This document shows positions 27,318 through 35,656 of a stretch of DNA of 64,000 nt, piece after piece. The position numbers and the translations under genes are program-made. The notes beneath the pieces are model-generated. The model was not told the origin of the DNA and ran no database searches. It saw only the letters and a program-made list of their open reading frames with translations. Within the stretch, counting starts at the first letter, position 1. The number at the start of each line of letters is the position of its first letter. This stretch comes from Pseudonocardia asaccharolytica DSM 44247 = NBRC 16224 (GTDB lineage: Bacteria; Actinomycetota; Actinomycetes; Mycobacteriales; Pseudonocardiaceae): positions 1 through 64,000 of the forward strand of contig NZ_AUII01000001.1 in NCBI RefSeq assembly GCF_000423625.1, given 5' to 3'.

Positions 27318-28768
27318 AGGCGCTCGATCACTCCTGCCTCCTCCAGGGGGTGGGGTCGGTAGGGTCCCGGGCGTTCGCCGCACAGCCGCGGCGTCGGCAG
27401 CACCTTGCCCGGGTTGCACAGGCCGTCCGGGTCGAAGGCGTCCCGGACCCGCTGCATGACGGCGAGATCGTCGCGGGAGAACATCTTGGGCATCGAACAC
27501 GCCTTGTCGGTGCCGATGCCGTGCTCGCCGGACAGCGAACCGCCCAGCTCGACACACAGCTCGGCGATCTGGGCCGAGAGCCGCTCGGCCCGCTCGGTCT
27601 CGCCGGCAGCGGCGTTGTAGAGCACCAGCGGATGCAGGTTGCCGTCGCCCGCGTGAAACACGTTCGCCACCCGCAGCCCCGCGGCCTTGCCCATCGCGGC
27701 GATCCGGTCGAGCACCTCGCCGAGCCGGGTGCGGGGGACGACGCCGTCCTGCACGAAATAGTCGGGCGAGATGCGTCCGACCGCGGCGAAGGCCGCTTTG
27801 CGCCCCCGCCAGATCGCCGCCCGCTCCTCGGCCGAACCCGCGATATGCAGCCGGGTGCAGCCGTGCCGGTCGCAGATCCGCTTGACCTGGTCGAACTGGA
27901 CCTCGCACTCCTCGACCGGCCCGTCGAGCTCGACGACGAGGGCCGCGGCCACCCCGACCGTGTAGCCCGCGTGCACCGCCTGTTCGGCCGCCTCGATCGC
28001 GAGGGTGTCCATCATCTCGACCGCGGCCGGGACGATCCCGGCGGCGACGATGTCGCTGACCACGTCCCCCGCGGCGCCGATCGACGGGAAGTCGGCGAGC
28101 AGCGTGCGCACCGTCTCCGGGGTCGGCAGCAGCCGCACGGTGATCTTGGTGGTGATGCCGAGGGTGCCCTCGGAACCGACGAACACCCCGCGCAGGTCGG
28201 GCCCCGCCTGCTCGGGCGAGTCGCCGCCGAACGTGACGATCGAGCCGTCGGGCAGCACGACCTCGGTCGCCAGCACGTGGTTGGTGGTGAAGCCGTACTT
28301 GAGGCAGTGCGCGCCACCGGAGTTCTCCGCCACGTTGCCGCCGATGGTGCAGACCTGCTGGCTGGACGGGTCGGGCGCGTAGTACAGCCCGTGCGGCGCG
28401 GCGGCCGCGGTGATCTCCAGGTTGGTGACCCCGGGCTCGATGACCGCCCGCCGGTTCACCGGGTCGATCTCCAGGATCCGCCGCAGCCGCGAGAGCGAGA
28501 TGACCACCCCGTCGGCCACCGGAAGCGCCCCGCCGGAAAGACCGGTGCCGGCGCCGCGTGCCACGAACGCCACCCCGTGTTCCGCGCAGACCCGCACCGC
28601 GGCCGCCACCGCCGCGGCGTCGCGGGGCAGCAGCACCAGATCGGGTACCACCCGGTAGCCGGTCAGCCCGTCGCATTCGTAGGCTCGGCAGCGTACCGGG
28701 TCGTCGATCACGTTCTCCGGCCCGGTCGCGCGGGCGAACGCGCTGTGGATCGTCTTGTCGAGCGCCAC
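27314..28768 (-). CDS. glcD: Glycolate oxidase subunit GlcD (FAD-linked dehydrogenase)
   Basis: 484 residues. FAD-binding PCMH domain (VAFVARGAGTGLSGGALP, YYAPDPSSQQVCTIGGNVAENSGG, GSEGTLGITTKITVRLLP) and a FAD-oxidase C domain with FHAGDGNLHPL and GGSLSGEHGIGTDKA. Catalytic subunit for glycolate to glyoxylate; D-lactate is an alternative substrate in the family, but the glcE/glcF partners and the divergent malate synthase G favour glycolate. GTG start at 28768 is 8 nt behind GGAGG. Divergent from glcB across 178 nt in which I see no clear operator. Confidence 0.95.
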   Translation of the reverse strand: MALDKTIHSAFARATGPENVIDDPVRCRAYECDGLTGYRVVPDLVLLPRDAAAVAAAVRVCAEHGVAFVARGAGTGLSGGALPVADGVVISLSRLRRILEIDPVNRRAVIEPGVTNLEITAAAAPHGLYYAPDPSSQQVCTIGGNVAENSGGAHCLKYGFTTNHVLATEVVLPDGSIVTFGGDSPEQAGPDLRGVFVGSEGTLGITTKITVRLLPTPETVRTLLADFPSIGAAGDVVSDIVAAGIVPAAVEMMDTLAIEAAEQAVHAGYTVGVAAALVVELDGPVEECEVQFDQVKRICDRHGCTRLHIAGSAEERAAIWRGRKAAFAAVGRISPDYFVQDGVVPRTRLGEVLDRIAAMGKAAGLRVANVFHAGDGNLHPLVLYNAAAGETERAERLSAQIAELCVELGGSLSGEHGIGTDKACSMPKMFSRDDLAVMQRVRDAFDPDGLCNPGKVLPTPRLCGERPGPYRPHPLEEAGVIERL

Positions 28769-28946
28769 CGGTACACCTCCACTCACGTTGCCCGCGCTCA
28801 ACGTAGTCCCTGCGGGACGGTCGGTGCGGCGGTGAACGACCGGCCGCGGGAGGAGCGACGGGGATTCGACCGGGACTGGTTCCGCTATGCGGAAGGGGCG
28901 CCACCGGGCTGATACAAAGGTACTGCTCAACGAACGGTGATCTGGG

Positions 28947-31139
28947 ATGGTGAATACGGTGAGCGCCGATCAGGCGACCGGCGGGCTGCGGGTCGACGCT
29001 GCGCTGCGGGCCTTCGTGGCCGATGAGCTGCTGGCGGGGCTCGATGACCTGTCGCCCGAGCGGTTCTGGGCGATGCTCGCCGGGTTGCAGCACCGCTTCG
29101 CCGGGCGGATCAACCAGCTGCTGGCGCGCCGCGACGAGCTGCAGGCCCGGATCGACGCCTGGCACACCGCGCATCCGGACGCCGATGCGGCGGCCTGCGA
29201 AGCCTTCCTCACCGAGATCGGCTACCTGGTTCCGCCGGTCGAGGCGCGGATCGAGGTCGCGGGCGTCGATCCCGAGATCGCCGAGGTCGCGGGGCCGCAG
29301 CTGGTGGTTCCCGCCACCGTCCCGCGGTATGCGCTCAACGCCGCGAACGCGCGGTGGGGCTCGCTGTATGACGCCCTCTACGGAACCGATGAGCTGCCGC
29401 TCGACCATGAGCCCGCACCCGGATACGACGAGCGGCGCGGTGCCCAGGTGATCGCCGAGGCCGATGGGCTGCTCGACGAGCTGTTCCCGCTCGCGCAGGG
29501 GAGCCACGCCGAGGTCACCGCGTATGCCGTCACGGGCGGGGCACTCGTCGCCGAGATGGCTTCCGGGCAGACCGCACTCGCCGATCCGGCGCAGCTCGCC
29601 GGGCACCGGGAGGCGAGCGCCGACCAGGGGGCCGCCGTCCTGCTGGTCCGCAACGGCCTGCACGTCGAGCTGACCATCGACCGCGAGCATCAGGTCGGCC
29701 GCCAGCACCACGCCGGCGTCACCGACGTCGTGCTGGAGGCCGCGGTCACCACGATCGTCGACCTGGAGGACTCGGTCGCGACGGTGGACGGCGAGGACAA
29801 GGCGGCCGCCTACCGCACCTGGCTCGGGCTGATGACCGGCGAGCTCGTCGCCGTCTTCGACTCCGGCGGCCGGAGGGTCGAGCGCCGGATGCATCCTGAT
29901 CGGCGCTACACCGCACTCGACGGGTCCCCGCGCACATTGCCGGGCCGGTCGCTGCTGCTGCTGCGGACCGTCGGCCATCACATGACCACCCCCGCCGTGC
30001 GCACCGCCGAGGGCGCCGAGATCGCCGAGGGGCTGCTCGACGCGCTGGTCGGGGCCGTCGCGGCCCTGTATGACCTGCGCGGGCGCGGTCGCCACCGCAA
30101 CTCCCGTGCCGGCAGCGTCTACCTCGTCAAGCCCAAGCAGCACGGCCCGGACGAGGTCGCGCTGACCGTCGAGACCTTCGCCGCCGTCGAGGAGGCGCTG
30201 GGCCTCGCGCCGGGCACCCTCAAGATCGGCATCATGGACGAGGAGAAGCGCACCTCGGTCAACCTGGAGTCCTGTATCGCGGCCGCCGCCGACCGGGTCA
30301 TCTTCGTCAACACCGGATTCCTGGACCGCACCGGGGACGAGATCCACACCTGTTTCGCCGCCGGTCCGGTCGTGCGCAAGGCCGAGATGAGGTCGACGAC
30401 CTGGCTGGGCGCCTACGAGGACCGCAACGTCGACGTCGCGCTGCGCGCCGGGTTCGCCGGTCGCGCGCAGATCGGCAAGGGCATGTGGACCAAGCCCGCG
30501 GCGATGGCCGACATGATCGCGCAGAAGATCGCGCACCCGCGGTCGGGCGCGAGCACCGCCTGGGTGCCCTCGCCGACCGCCGCGACGCTGCACGCGCTGC
30601 ACTACCACCGCGTCGACGTGCGGGCCCGGCAACGCGAGGTGGCGGCGCGCCCGCTGACCGAGCGCCGCAGGCTGCTGGAGATCCCGGTGCTGAGCGCGCA
30701 GGCCGCCGCCGGGCTCACGGCGGCGGCGCGGCGGCACGAGCTGGAGACCAACGCGCAGTCGATCCTCGGCTACGTGGTGCGCTGGGTGGGCCTGGGCATC
30801 GGCTGTTCCACGGTGCCCGACCTGGACAACGTCGGGCTGATGGAGGACCGCGCCACGTTGCGGATCTCCAGCCAGCACATCGCCAACTGGCTGCACCACG
30901 GCCTCGTCGATGAGGAGGCCGTGCGCGAGACCTTCGCCCGGATGGCCGCGCTGGTCGACGAGCAGAACGCCGGGGAGCCCGGCTACCGCCCGATGAGCGC
31001 CGACCTGCAGGGAAGCGAGTCCTTCCAGGCCGCGCTCGAACTGGTCTTCGCGGGCCGCACCGAACCAGGCGGCTACACCGAACGCATCCTGACCAACTGG
31101 CGGCAAATGGCCAAGAAGACGAGGCCTGTGAGTGCGTAA
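28947..31139 (+). CDS. glcB: Malate synthase G
   Basis: 730 residues, the long (G) isoform that condenses glyoxylate with acetyl-CoA to malate. Family hallmarks in order: PLDHEPAPGYD, LVRNGLHVELTIDREHQVG, TIVDLEDSVATVDGEDK, YLVKPKQHGPDEV, IGIMDEEKRTSVNLE, VNTGFLDRTGDEIHT, IGKGMWTKP. Divergent from glcDEF, completing a glycolate to malate route. The last three codons and TAA (31137-31139) are inside palindrome copy 2, so the C-terminal Val-Ser-Ala is palindrome-encoded. The isoform 731-741 aa length is normal. Confidence 0.97.
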   Translation: MVNTVSADQATGGLRVDAALRAFVADELLAGLDDLSPERFWAMLAGLQHRFAGRINQLLARRDELQARIDAWHTAHPDADAAACEAFLTEIGYLVPPVEARIEVAGVDPEIAEVAGPQLVVPATVPRYALNAANARWGSLYDALYGTDELPLDHEPAPGYDERRGAQVIAEADGLLDELFPLAQGSHAEVTAYAVTGGALVAEMASGQTALADPAQLAGHREASADQGAAVLLVRNGLHVELTIDREHQVGRQHHAGVTDVVLEAAVTTIVDLEDSVATVDGEDKAAAYRTWLGLMTGELVAVFDSGGRRVERRMHPDRRYTALDGSPRTLPGRSLLLLRTVGHHMTTPAVRTAEGAEIAEGLLDALVGAVAALYDLRGRGRHRNSRAGSVYLVKPKQHGPDEVALTVETFAAVEEALGLAPGTLKIGIMDEEKRTSVNLESCIAAAADRVIFVNTGFLDRTGDEIHTCFAAGPVVRKAEMRSTTWLGAYEDRNVDVALRAGFAGRAQIGKGMWTKPAAMADMIAQKIAHPRSGASTAWVPSPTAATLHALHYHRVDVRARQREVAARPLTERRRLLEIPVLSAQAAAGLTAAARRHELETNAQSILGYVVRWVGLGIGCSTVPDLDNVGLMEDRATLRISSQHIANWLHHGLVDEEAVRETFARMAALVDEQNAGEPGYRPMSADLQGSESFQAALELVFAGRTEPGGYTERILTNWRQMAKKTRPVSA

Positions 31140-31170
31140 CAGTGTTCTAACACTGTTACGCACTCACAGG
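31125..31170. repeat. Dispersed palindrome family, copy 2 (46 bp)
   Basis: 22-nt arms (31125-31146 and 31149-31170) are perfectly complementary around the centre CT. The core arm GTGAGTGCGTAACAGTGTT is shared with copies 1, 3 and 4; the outer CCT/AGG pair is local. It carries the glcB stop and ends 15 nt before the mrpA start, separating two codirectional transcription units. Confidence 0.95.
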
Positions 31171-31184
31171 TGGGGGAGGTGTGC

Positions 31185-33539
31185 GTGCTCGGTCTCGTCG
31201 TCGCGCATCTGGTGATGGCCGCGGTTCTGCCCGCTGTCTCGGCGCGAAACCGACGAGCCGCCTTCGGAGTGGCCGCTGTCCTCCCCGCGGTGACGCTGGC
31301 CTGGGCGCTGGGCAACGCCGGGCAGGCCCTCGGCCCGGGTCTGGACTCGACGACGTCGTGGGCGCCCGAACTGGGCCTGGCGTTCGACTTCCGGCTCGAC
31401 GCGCTGGGCCTGGTGATGGTCGTGCTGGTGTCCGGGCTCGGCGCGCTGATCCTCGCCTACAGCGCCTGGTACTTCGGCCGGCGCAGCCGCGACGCCACGC
31501 GCACCGCCGCCCTGCTGCTGTTCTTCGCCGGCGTGATGCTCGGCCTCGTCCTCGCCGATGACCTGCTGACTCTGTATGTGTTCTGGGAGCTGACGTCGAT
31601 CGCGTCGTTCCTGCTGGTCGGGCAGAGCGGCGAGCACCGGGCCAACCGGCGCGCGGCGTTGCAGGCGCTTCTGGTCACCGTGTTCGGCGGGCTGGCGATG
31701 CTGCTGGGCATCGTGCTGCTCGGCACGGCCGCGGGCACCTACCGGATCTCCGAGATCGTCACCGATCCGCCTACGGGTTCCGCGGTCACGGCCGCGCTGG
31801 TGCTGATCCTGCTCGGCGCGCTGACCAAGTCGGCCCAGCTGCCGTTCCACCCGTGGCTGCCCGCGGCGATGGCGGCGCCGACGCCGGTCAGCGCCTACCT
31901 GCACGCGGCGTCGATGGTGAAGGCCGGGGTGTTCCTGGTGGCGCGGTTGTCACCCGCCTTCGCCGAGCGGGCCGTGTGGTGGGTGCCGATCGTGGCGCTC
32001 GGGCTGGGCACGATGCTGGTCGGCGGCTGGCGCGCGCTGCACGAGACCGACCTGAAACGGCTGCTCGCCTTCGGCACCGTCAGCCAGCTGGGCTTTCTCA
32101 TGGTGCTGTTCGGCACCGGTGGGCGGATCGCCGCGATGGCCGGGCTGGCCCTGCTGCTCGGGCACGGTCTGTTCAAGGCGCCGCTGTTCCTGGTCGTCGG
32201 TATCGTCGACAAGGTCACCGGAACCCGGGACGTCGGGAAGCTCTCCGGGCTCGGTCGCCGGCTGCCGTCGCTCGTGGTGGCCTCGGTGCTGGCGGCCGCG
32301 TCGATGGCGGGGCTGCCGCTGCTGCTCGGTTTCCTCGGCAAGGAGGCCGCGTTCGAGGCGTTTCTGCACGACGGCGGGGTCCGCAACTGGCTGGTCGCTC
32401 TCACGCTGCTCGCCGGCTCCACCTTCACCGTGGCCTACAGCGCCCGGTTCCTGTGGGGCGCGTTCGCCACCAAGCCGGGCCTACCCGCGACCGAGGCGGA
32501 CCAGCCGTCACGCGGGCTCACCGTACCGGTGTGGATCACGGCGCTGTCCGGGCTCGTACTGGGCACCCTCGCCCCGATCGTCGACGGGCTGGCGCGCCGC
32601 TACGGCGCGGCCTACCCCGCGCAGGACGCCGTCGAACGCGACTACCACCTTGCGCTCTGGCACGGGTTGAACCTGCCGATGCTGTTCTCCGCGGCCGCGG
32701 TCGGACTCGGCGTGCTCGCGCACCTGCGCCGCGACGCGCTCACCGCGCTGCACCGGCGGCTGTCCCACCCGGTCAGCGCGCAGCGCGGCTACGAGCTCGT
32801 CGTCGCGGGCCTCGAACGGTTCGCGGTGCGGGTGACCGGCCGGCTCCAGGTCGGCTCGCTGCCCGCCTATCTCGGGTTCATCCTGCTCACCGTGCTGGCT
32901 CTGCCGGGCGGCGCGCTGCTCGCCGGCGGCTCCTGGCCCGCCGACCAGGCCGCGTTCCACACCGCGATCCAGCTGCCGCTGGGCCTGATCGTCGTCATCG
33001 CGGCGCTGGCCCTGGTGCGCGTCCACCGGCGGTTCACCGCGGTGCTGCTGGTCGGGGCGATCGGCTACGGCATCGGCGGGCTGTTCATCGTCGACGGCGC
33101 CCCGGACCTCGCGCTCGCGCAGTTCCTCGTCGAGACGCTCACCCTTGTCGCGTTCGTGTTCGTACTGCGCCGCCTGCCCGCGCATTTCACGGAGAAACGG
33201 CCGCCGCGCCGGGTGATCGTGCCCAAGGCGGTGCTGGCCACGACCGCCGGGATCCTGTTCGCCGTTCTCGGCGTGGTGGCCAGCGGCGCGCGGACGGCGC
33301 CCGCCACGGCGAGCGAGGAATTCGCCCGGCTCGCCCCGGAAGCGGGTGCCACCAATGTCGTCAACGCGATCCTCGTCGACTTTCGGGCCCTGGACACCCT
33401 CGGCGAGATCACCGTGCTGCTCATCGCGGTCGCCGGAACCGTGAGCCTGGTGCTGGCCACCCGCCACGACCGCAGGCGCGGAACCCAGGTCACCAGCGGT
33501 TCGGGCACCCCGGAGCATGAGGAGGAACTGCTCGGTTGA
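31185..33539 (+). CDS. mrpA: Mrp Na+/H+ antiporter subunit A
   Basis: 784 residues from GTG 31185 (GGGGGAGG lies 5 nt upstream; GTG 31170 would also be in frame). Polytopic protein homologous to NuoL: proton-translocating core with LYVFWELTSIASFLLVG, SAQLPFHPWLPAAMAAPTPVSA, HAASMVKAGVFL and LKRLLAFGTVSQLGFLMV, then an MrpB-like C-terminal region (LAQFLVETLTLVAFVFVLRRLP, FRALDTLGEITVLLIAVAG). Part of the seven-subunit cation/proton antiporter for pH and Na+ homeostasis. The operon is broken immediately after its stop by a decayed IS605-type element. Confidence 0.95.
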   Translation: MLGLVVAHLVMAAVLPAVSARNRRAAFGVAAVLPAVTLAWALGNAGQALGPGLDSTTSWAPELGLAFDFRLDALGLVMVVLVSGLGALILAYSAWYFGRRSRDATRTAALLLFFAGVMLGLVLADDLLTLYVFWELTSIASFLLVGQSGEHRANRRAALQALLVTVFGGLAMLLGIVLLGTAAGTYRISEIVTDPPTGSAVTAALVLILLGALTKSAQLPFHPWLPAAMAAPTPVSAYLHAASMVKAGVFLVARLSPAFAERAVWWVPIVALGLGTMLVGGWRALHETDLKRLLAFGTVSQLGFLMVLFGTGGRIAAMAGLALLLGHGLFKAPLFLVVGIVDKVTGTRDVGKLSGLGRRLPSLVVASVLAAASMAGLPLLLGFLGKEAAFEAFLHDGGVRNWLVALTLLAGSTFTVAYSARFLWGAFATKPGLPATEADQPSRGLTVPVWITALSGLVLGTLAPIVDGLARRYGAAYPAQDAVERDYHLALWHGLNLPMLFSAAAVGLGVLAHLRRDALTALHRRLSHPVSAQRGYELVVAGLERFAVRVTGRLQVGSLPAYLGFILLTVLALPGGALLAGGSWPADQAAFHTAIQLPLGLIVVIAALALVRVHRRFTAVLLVGAIGYGIGGLFIVDGAPDLALAQFLVETLTLVAFVFVLRRLPAHFTEKRPPRRVIVPKAVLATTAGILFAVLGVVASGARTAPATASEEFARLAPEAGATNVVNAILVDFRALDTLGEITVLLIAVAGTVSLVLATRHDRRRGTQVTSGSGTPEHEEELLG

Positions 33540-34600
33540 CGTCCTCCCCGCCGTGAACGGTGGGGATTCCGGCGATCACGCCCCGAGGAGGAGACGCAGT
33601 GCCGAGGTTCGCGGTTCGCCGCGGCGGGCCACCCCGCCGCTCCCCGCGCGGCCCGTCCGGCCGCGATGTCCCGCGCCGCGTTCGGGTCGGCGTCGCTCGT
33701 GTGCCCGCGGGCCCCGCAGGCGAACAGCGCTTGGCTCTGGCGATTGTCCGCCGCGACATGCCCGCAGACCGAGCAGCGCTGGCTGGTGAACGCGGGATCG
33801 ACTCGTTCCGCCCGGCCGGGCGCCTTGTCCCCCAGGCGACGGGCCAGCAGCCCCCACCCCGAGGCGAGGATGGCCCGGTCGAGCCCGGCCTTCTGGCGCG
33901 CGTTCTGGCCCGGCCGCTCGAGCGTGCCGCGGGCCGAGCGGATCATATTTTTGATCTTCAGGTTCTCGATCCGGATCACGTCGTAGCCGCGGGCGATCGC
34001 GGGGCTGGTCTGCTCGGCCCAGTCGCGGCGCCGGTCGGCGTCACGGGCGTGCGCCCGGGCCAGCGCCGCCTTCACCTTCTCTCGGCGGCGGGCCCGGGCC
34101 AGGGTGCGGCGAAGCTTCACCCAGCCCACCTTGGGGATGAGCACCCGGCACCAGCGACGGTTGAGCTTCTCCACCCGGCGGGCCTGCGGGCCGACGATGC
34201 GGAACCCCTCGTGGCGGCCATTCTTCCGCGATCTCGGGGGCCATGAGTTTCCACTGAGCCAGTGGCGTTTGGTCTGGGCGACGTCGCGCAGCGCCTGCTG
34301 CTGCACGGTGTGCGACCCCGCGGCCGGCCACGGGAAGGCTGCGCGGGTCTCGGTCAGCTGCCGGGACTGCTCCACATACCCGGGCGGCAGCCGGTCCTGC
34401 ACCCGATAGCCCAACTGCTCGACCGCGAGGTTCCACACGAACCGGGCGTGCGCGCAGGGGCCGAGCAGCCCCTGCTCCTGCGCGCGGGTGGGATACAGAC
34501 GGAACCTCACCCGCGCACCGTCCCATGGCCCACCGACAGTCTCGCGAAGGGAGGAAGGGCTGGGAGACGCCCGCTGAAGCGGGCGGCCTCCCAGCCCGAA
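33540..34600 (-). mobile_element. Degenerate IS200/IS605-family (TnpB-only) element inserted in the mrp operon
   Basis: The element is inserted between mrpA and mrpB in opposite orientation. Its right end carries a hairpin (arms 33545-33553 and 33558-33566, one G-T pair, loop TGAA) followed on the minus strand by GGGGAGGACGTCAAC, the usual end of actinobacterial IS605/IS1341-type elements. Its left end carries a long hairpin (34557-34597; arms GGGCTGGGAG/CTCCCAGCCC and CGCCCGCT/AGCGGGCG). No tnpA is present. Exact ends are not certain because these elements make no target duplication; boundaries are within a few bases of the values given. Confidence 0.8.
33570..34510 (-). pseudogene. Decayed tnpB (RNA-guided nuclease-type transposon protein), RuvC-I region deleted
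   Basis: From GTG 34510 the N-terminus is normal TnpB (VRFRLYPTRAQE, HARFVWNLAVEQL, AFPWPAAGSHTVQQQALRD). After IPKVGWVKLR the sequence jumps to the post-RuvC-I helix (ARRREKVKAALARAHARDAD), so about 75-80 residues, including the first catalytic Asp (normally in a GVDRG motif), are gone. RuvC-II (IRIENLKI) and RuvC-III (SDADPNAARDI) remain. The zinc finger is damaged: the first CxxC (CSVCGH) is intact, the second reads CGAR instead of CxxC. No stop codon closes the frame where homologues end (near 33570). No nuclease activity is expected. Confidence 0.82.
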
Positions 34601-34604
34601 TCGG

Positions 34605-35183
34605 ATGAGCGTCCCGGAACGCGGGCCCCTGAGCGAGCCTGCGAGCGAACAATCGGCGCTGTGGCTGGGGGACACTCCGGACGAGGAGTGGACACCGCCC
34701 GGCAAGACCCCCGTCGGCGCCGGACGCACGCTGATGCTGGAGATGGCGGCGCGGGTCCTGTTCCCGACCGTGCTCGTGTTCTCGGCCTATCTGTTGCTGG
34801 TGGGGCACTACGGTCCCGGCGGTGGCTTCTCCGGCGGGCTGGTGGCCGGTCTGGCGTTCGTGCTGCGCTATATCGCGGGCGGCGGCTCCGAGGGGGCGGA
34901 GATCGTCGCGCGGCTGCACATCCGGCCGCGGCAGCTCGCCGGGGGCGGGCTGACCCTTGCCGTCCTCACCGCGCTGGCGCCTATGTTGTTCGGGCAGCCG
35001 GCGCTGACCAGCGCGAAGCTCAGCGCGCAGGTGCCGGTGATCGGTGAGCTCGACCTGGTCACGAGCCTCGTGCTGGACGTCGGGGTCTACCTGCTCATCG
35101 TCGGGGTCGTGCTGGAGCTGATCCGCTCGCTGGGCGCCGGGATCGAGCGCGACGCGCGCGACGCGGAGGAACCGGCTCGGTGA
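34605..35183 (+). CDS. mrpB: Mrp Na+/H+ antiporter subunit B
   Basis: 192 residues: a soluble N-terminus (about 45 residues) and then the MnhB domain (MAARVLFPTVLVFSAYLLLVGHYGPGGGFSGGLVAGLAFVLRY) with four membrane helices. The HYGPGGGFSGG motif is diagnostic. ATG 34605 lies only a few bases from the left end of the TnpB element, so expression must come from read-through or an element-borne or new promoter. Its stop overlaps mrpC (GTGA). Confidence 0.94.
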   Translation: MSVPERGPLSEPASEQSALWLGDTPDEEWTPPGKTPVGAGRTLMLEMAARVLFPTVLVFSAYLLLVGHYGPGGGFSGGLVAGLAFVLRYIAGGGSEGAEIVARLHIRPRQLAGGGLTLAVLTALAPMLFGQPALTSAKLSAQVPVIGELDLVTSLVLDVGVYLLIVGVVLELIRSLGAGIERDARDAEEPAR

Positions 35184-35656
35184 ACGCCGTCAACCTCAGC
35201 ATGACGGTGGTGCTCGCCGTGCTCTACTCGGTCGGGTTCTACCTGCTGCTGCAGCGTTCCCTGATGCGGGTGCTGCTGGGAATCGTGGTGCTCGGCCACG
35301 GCACGAACCTGCTGCTGCAGCTGATCGGGAGCCCGCCGGGGCGGGTCCCGATCCTGGGCATCGCCCTGCCGTCGGAGTTCACCGACCCGTTGCCGCAGGC
35401 GCTCGCGCTGACCGCCATCGTCATCACCTTCGCGCTGACCACCTATCTGCTGGCATTGGGCTACCGGTCCTGGGTCCTGGTGGGCCACGACGAGGTACAG
35501 GACGACCTCGAGGACCGGCGGATCGCGCAGCGCGAGCGGCCCGAGGCCTCGATGGGCGAGGAGACCACCGGCGAGGACGACGCCGAGGACGATCCCGGCT
35601 CCGCCGCGGCCTCCGGTGACCCGGTCGACCCGGCCGACGTAGGCGGTGAGCGGTGA
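35180..35656 (+). CDS. mrpC: Mrp Na+/H+ antiporter subunit C
   Basis: 158 residues, a NuoK-like three-helix membrane protein (NLSMTVVLAVLYSVGFYLLLQ, RVLLGIVVLGHGTNLLL, PQALALTAIVITFALTTYLLA). It carries an unusual acidic soluble C-terminal tail of about 50 residues (rich in Glu/Asp, ending DPADVGGER), longer than typical MrpC. Overlaps mrpB and mrpD start/stop codons by 4 nt each. Confidence 0.94.
   Translation: MNAVNLSMTVVLAVLYSVGFYLLLQRSLMRVLLGIVVLGHGTNLLLQLIGSPPGRVPILGIALPSEFTDPLPQALALTAIVITFALTTYLLALGYRSWVLVGHDEVQDDLEDRRIAQRERPEASMGEETTGEDDAEDDPGSAAASGDPVDPADVGGER

Noticed and set aside
26160..31163. Very long minus-strand ORF (about 1667 codons) spanning glcB, glcD and glcE
   Set aside because: Only its last part is real (glcE); the rest is the reverse or off-frame reading of high-GC genes.
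31125..31170. Palindromes as a CRISPR array
   Set aside because: Copies are 8-27 kb apart, have no spacers between them, and no cas genes occur.
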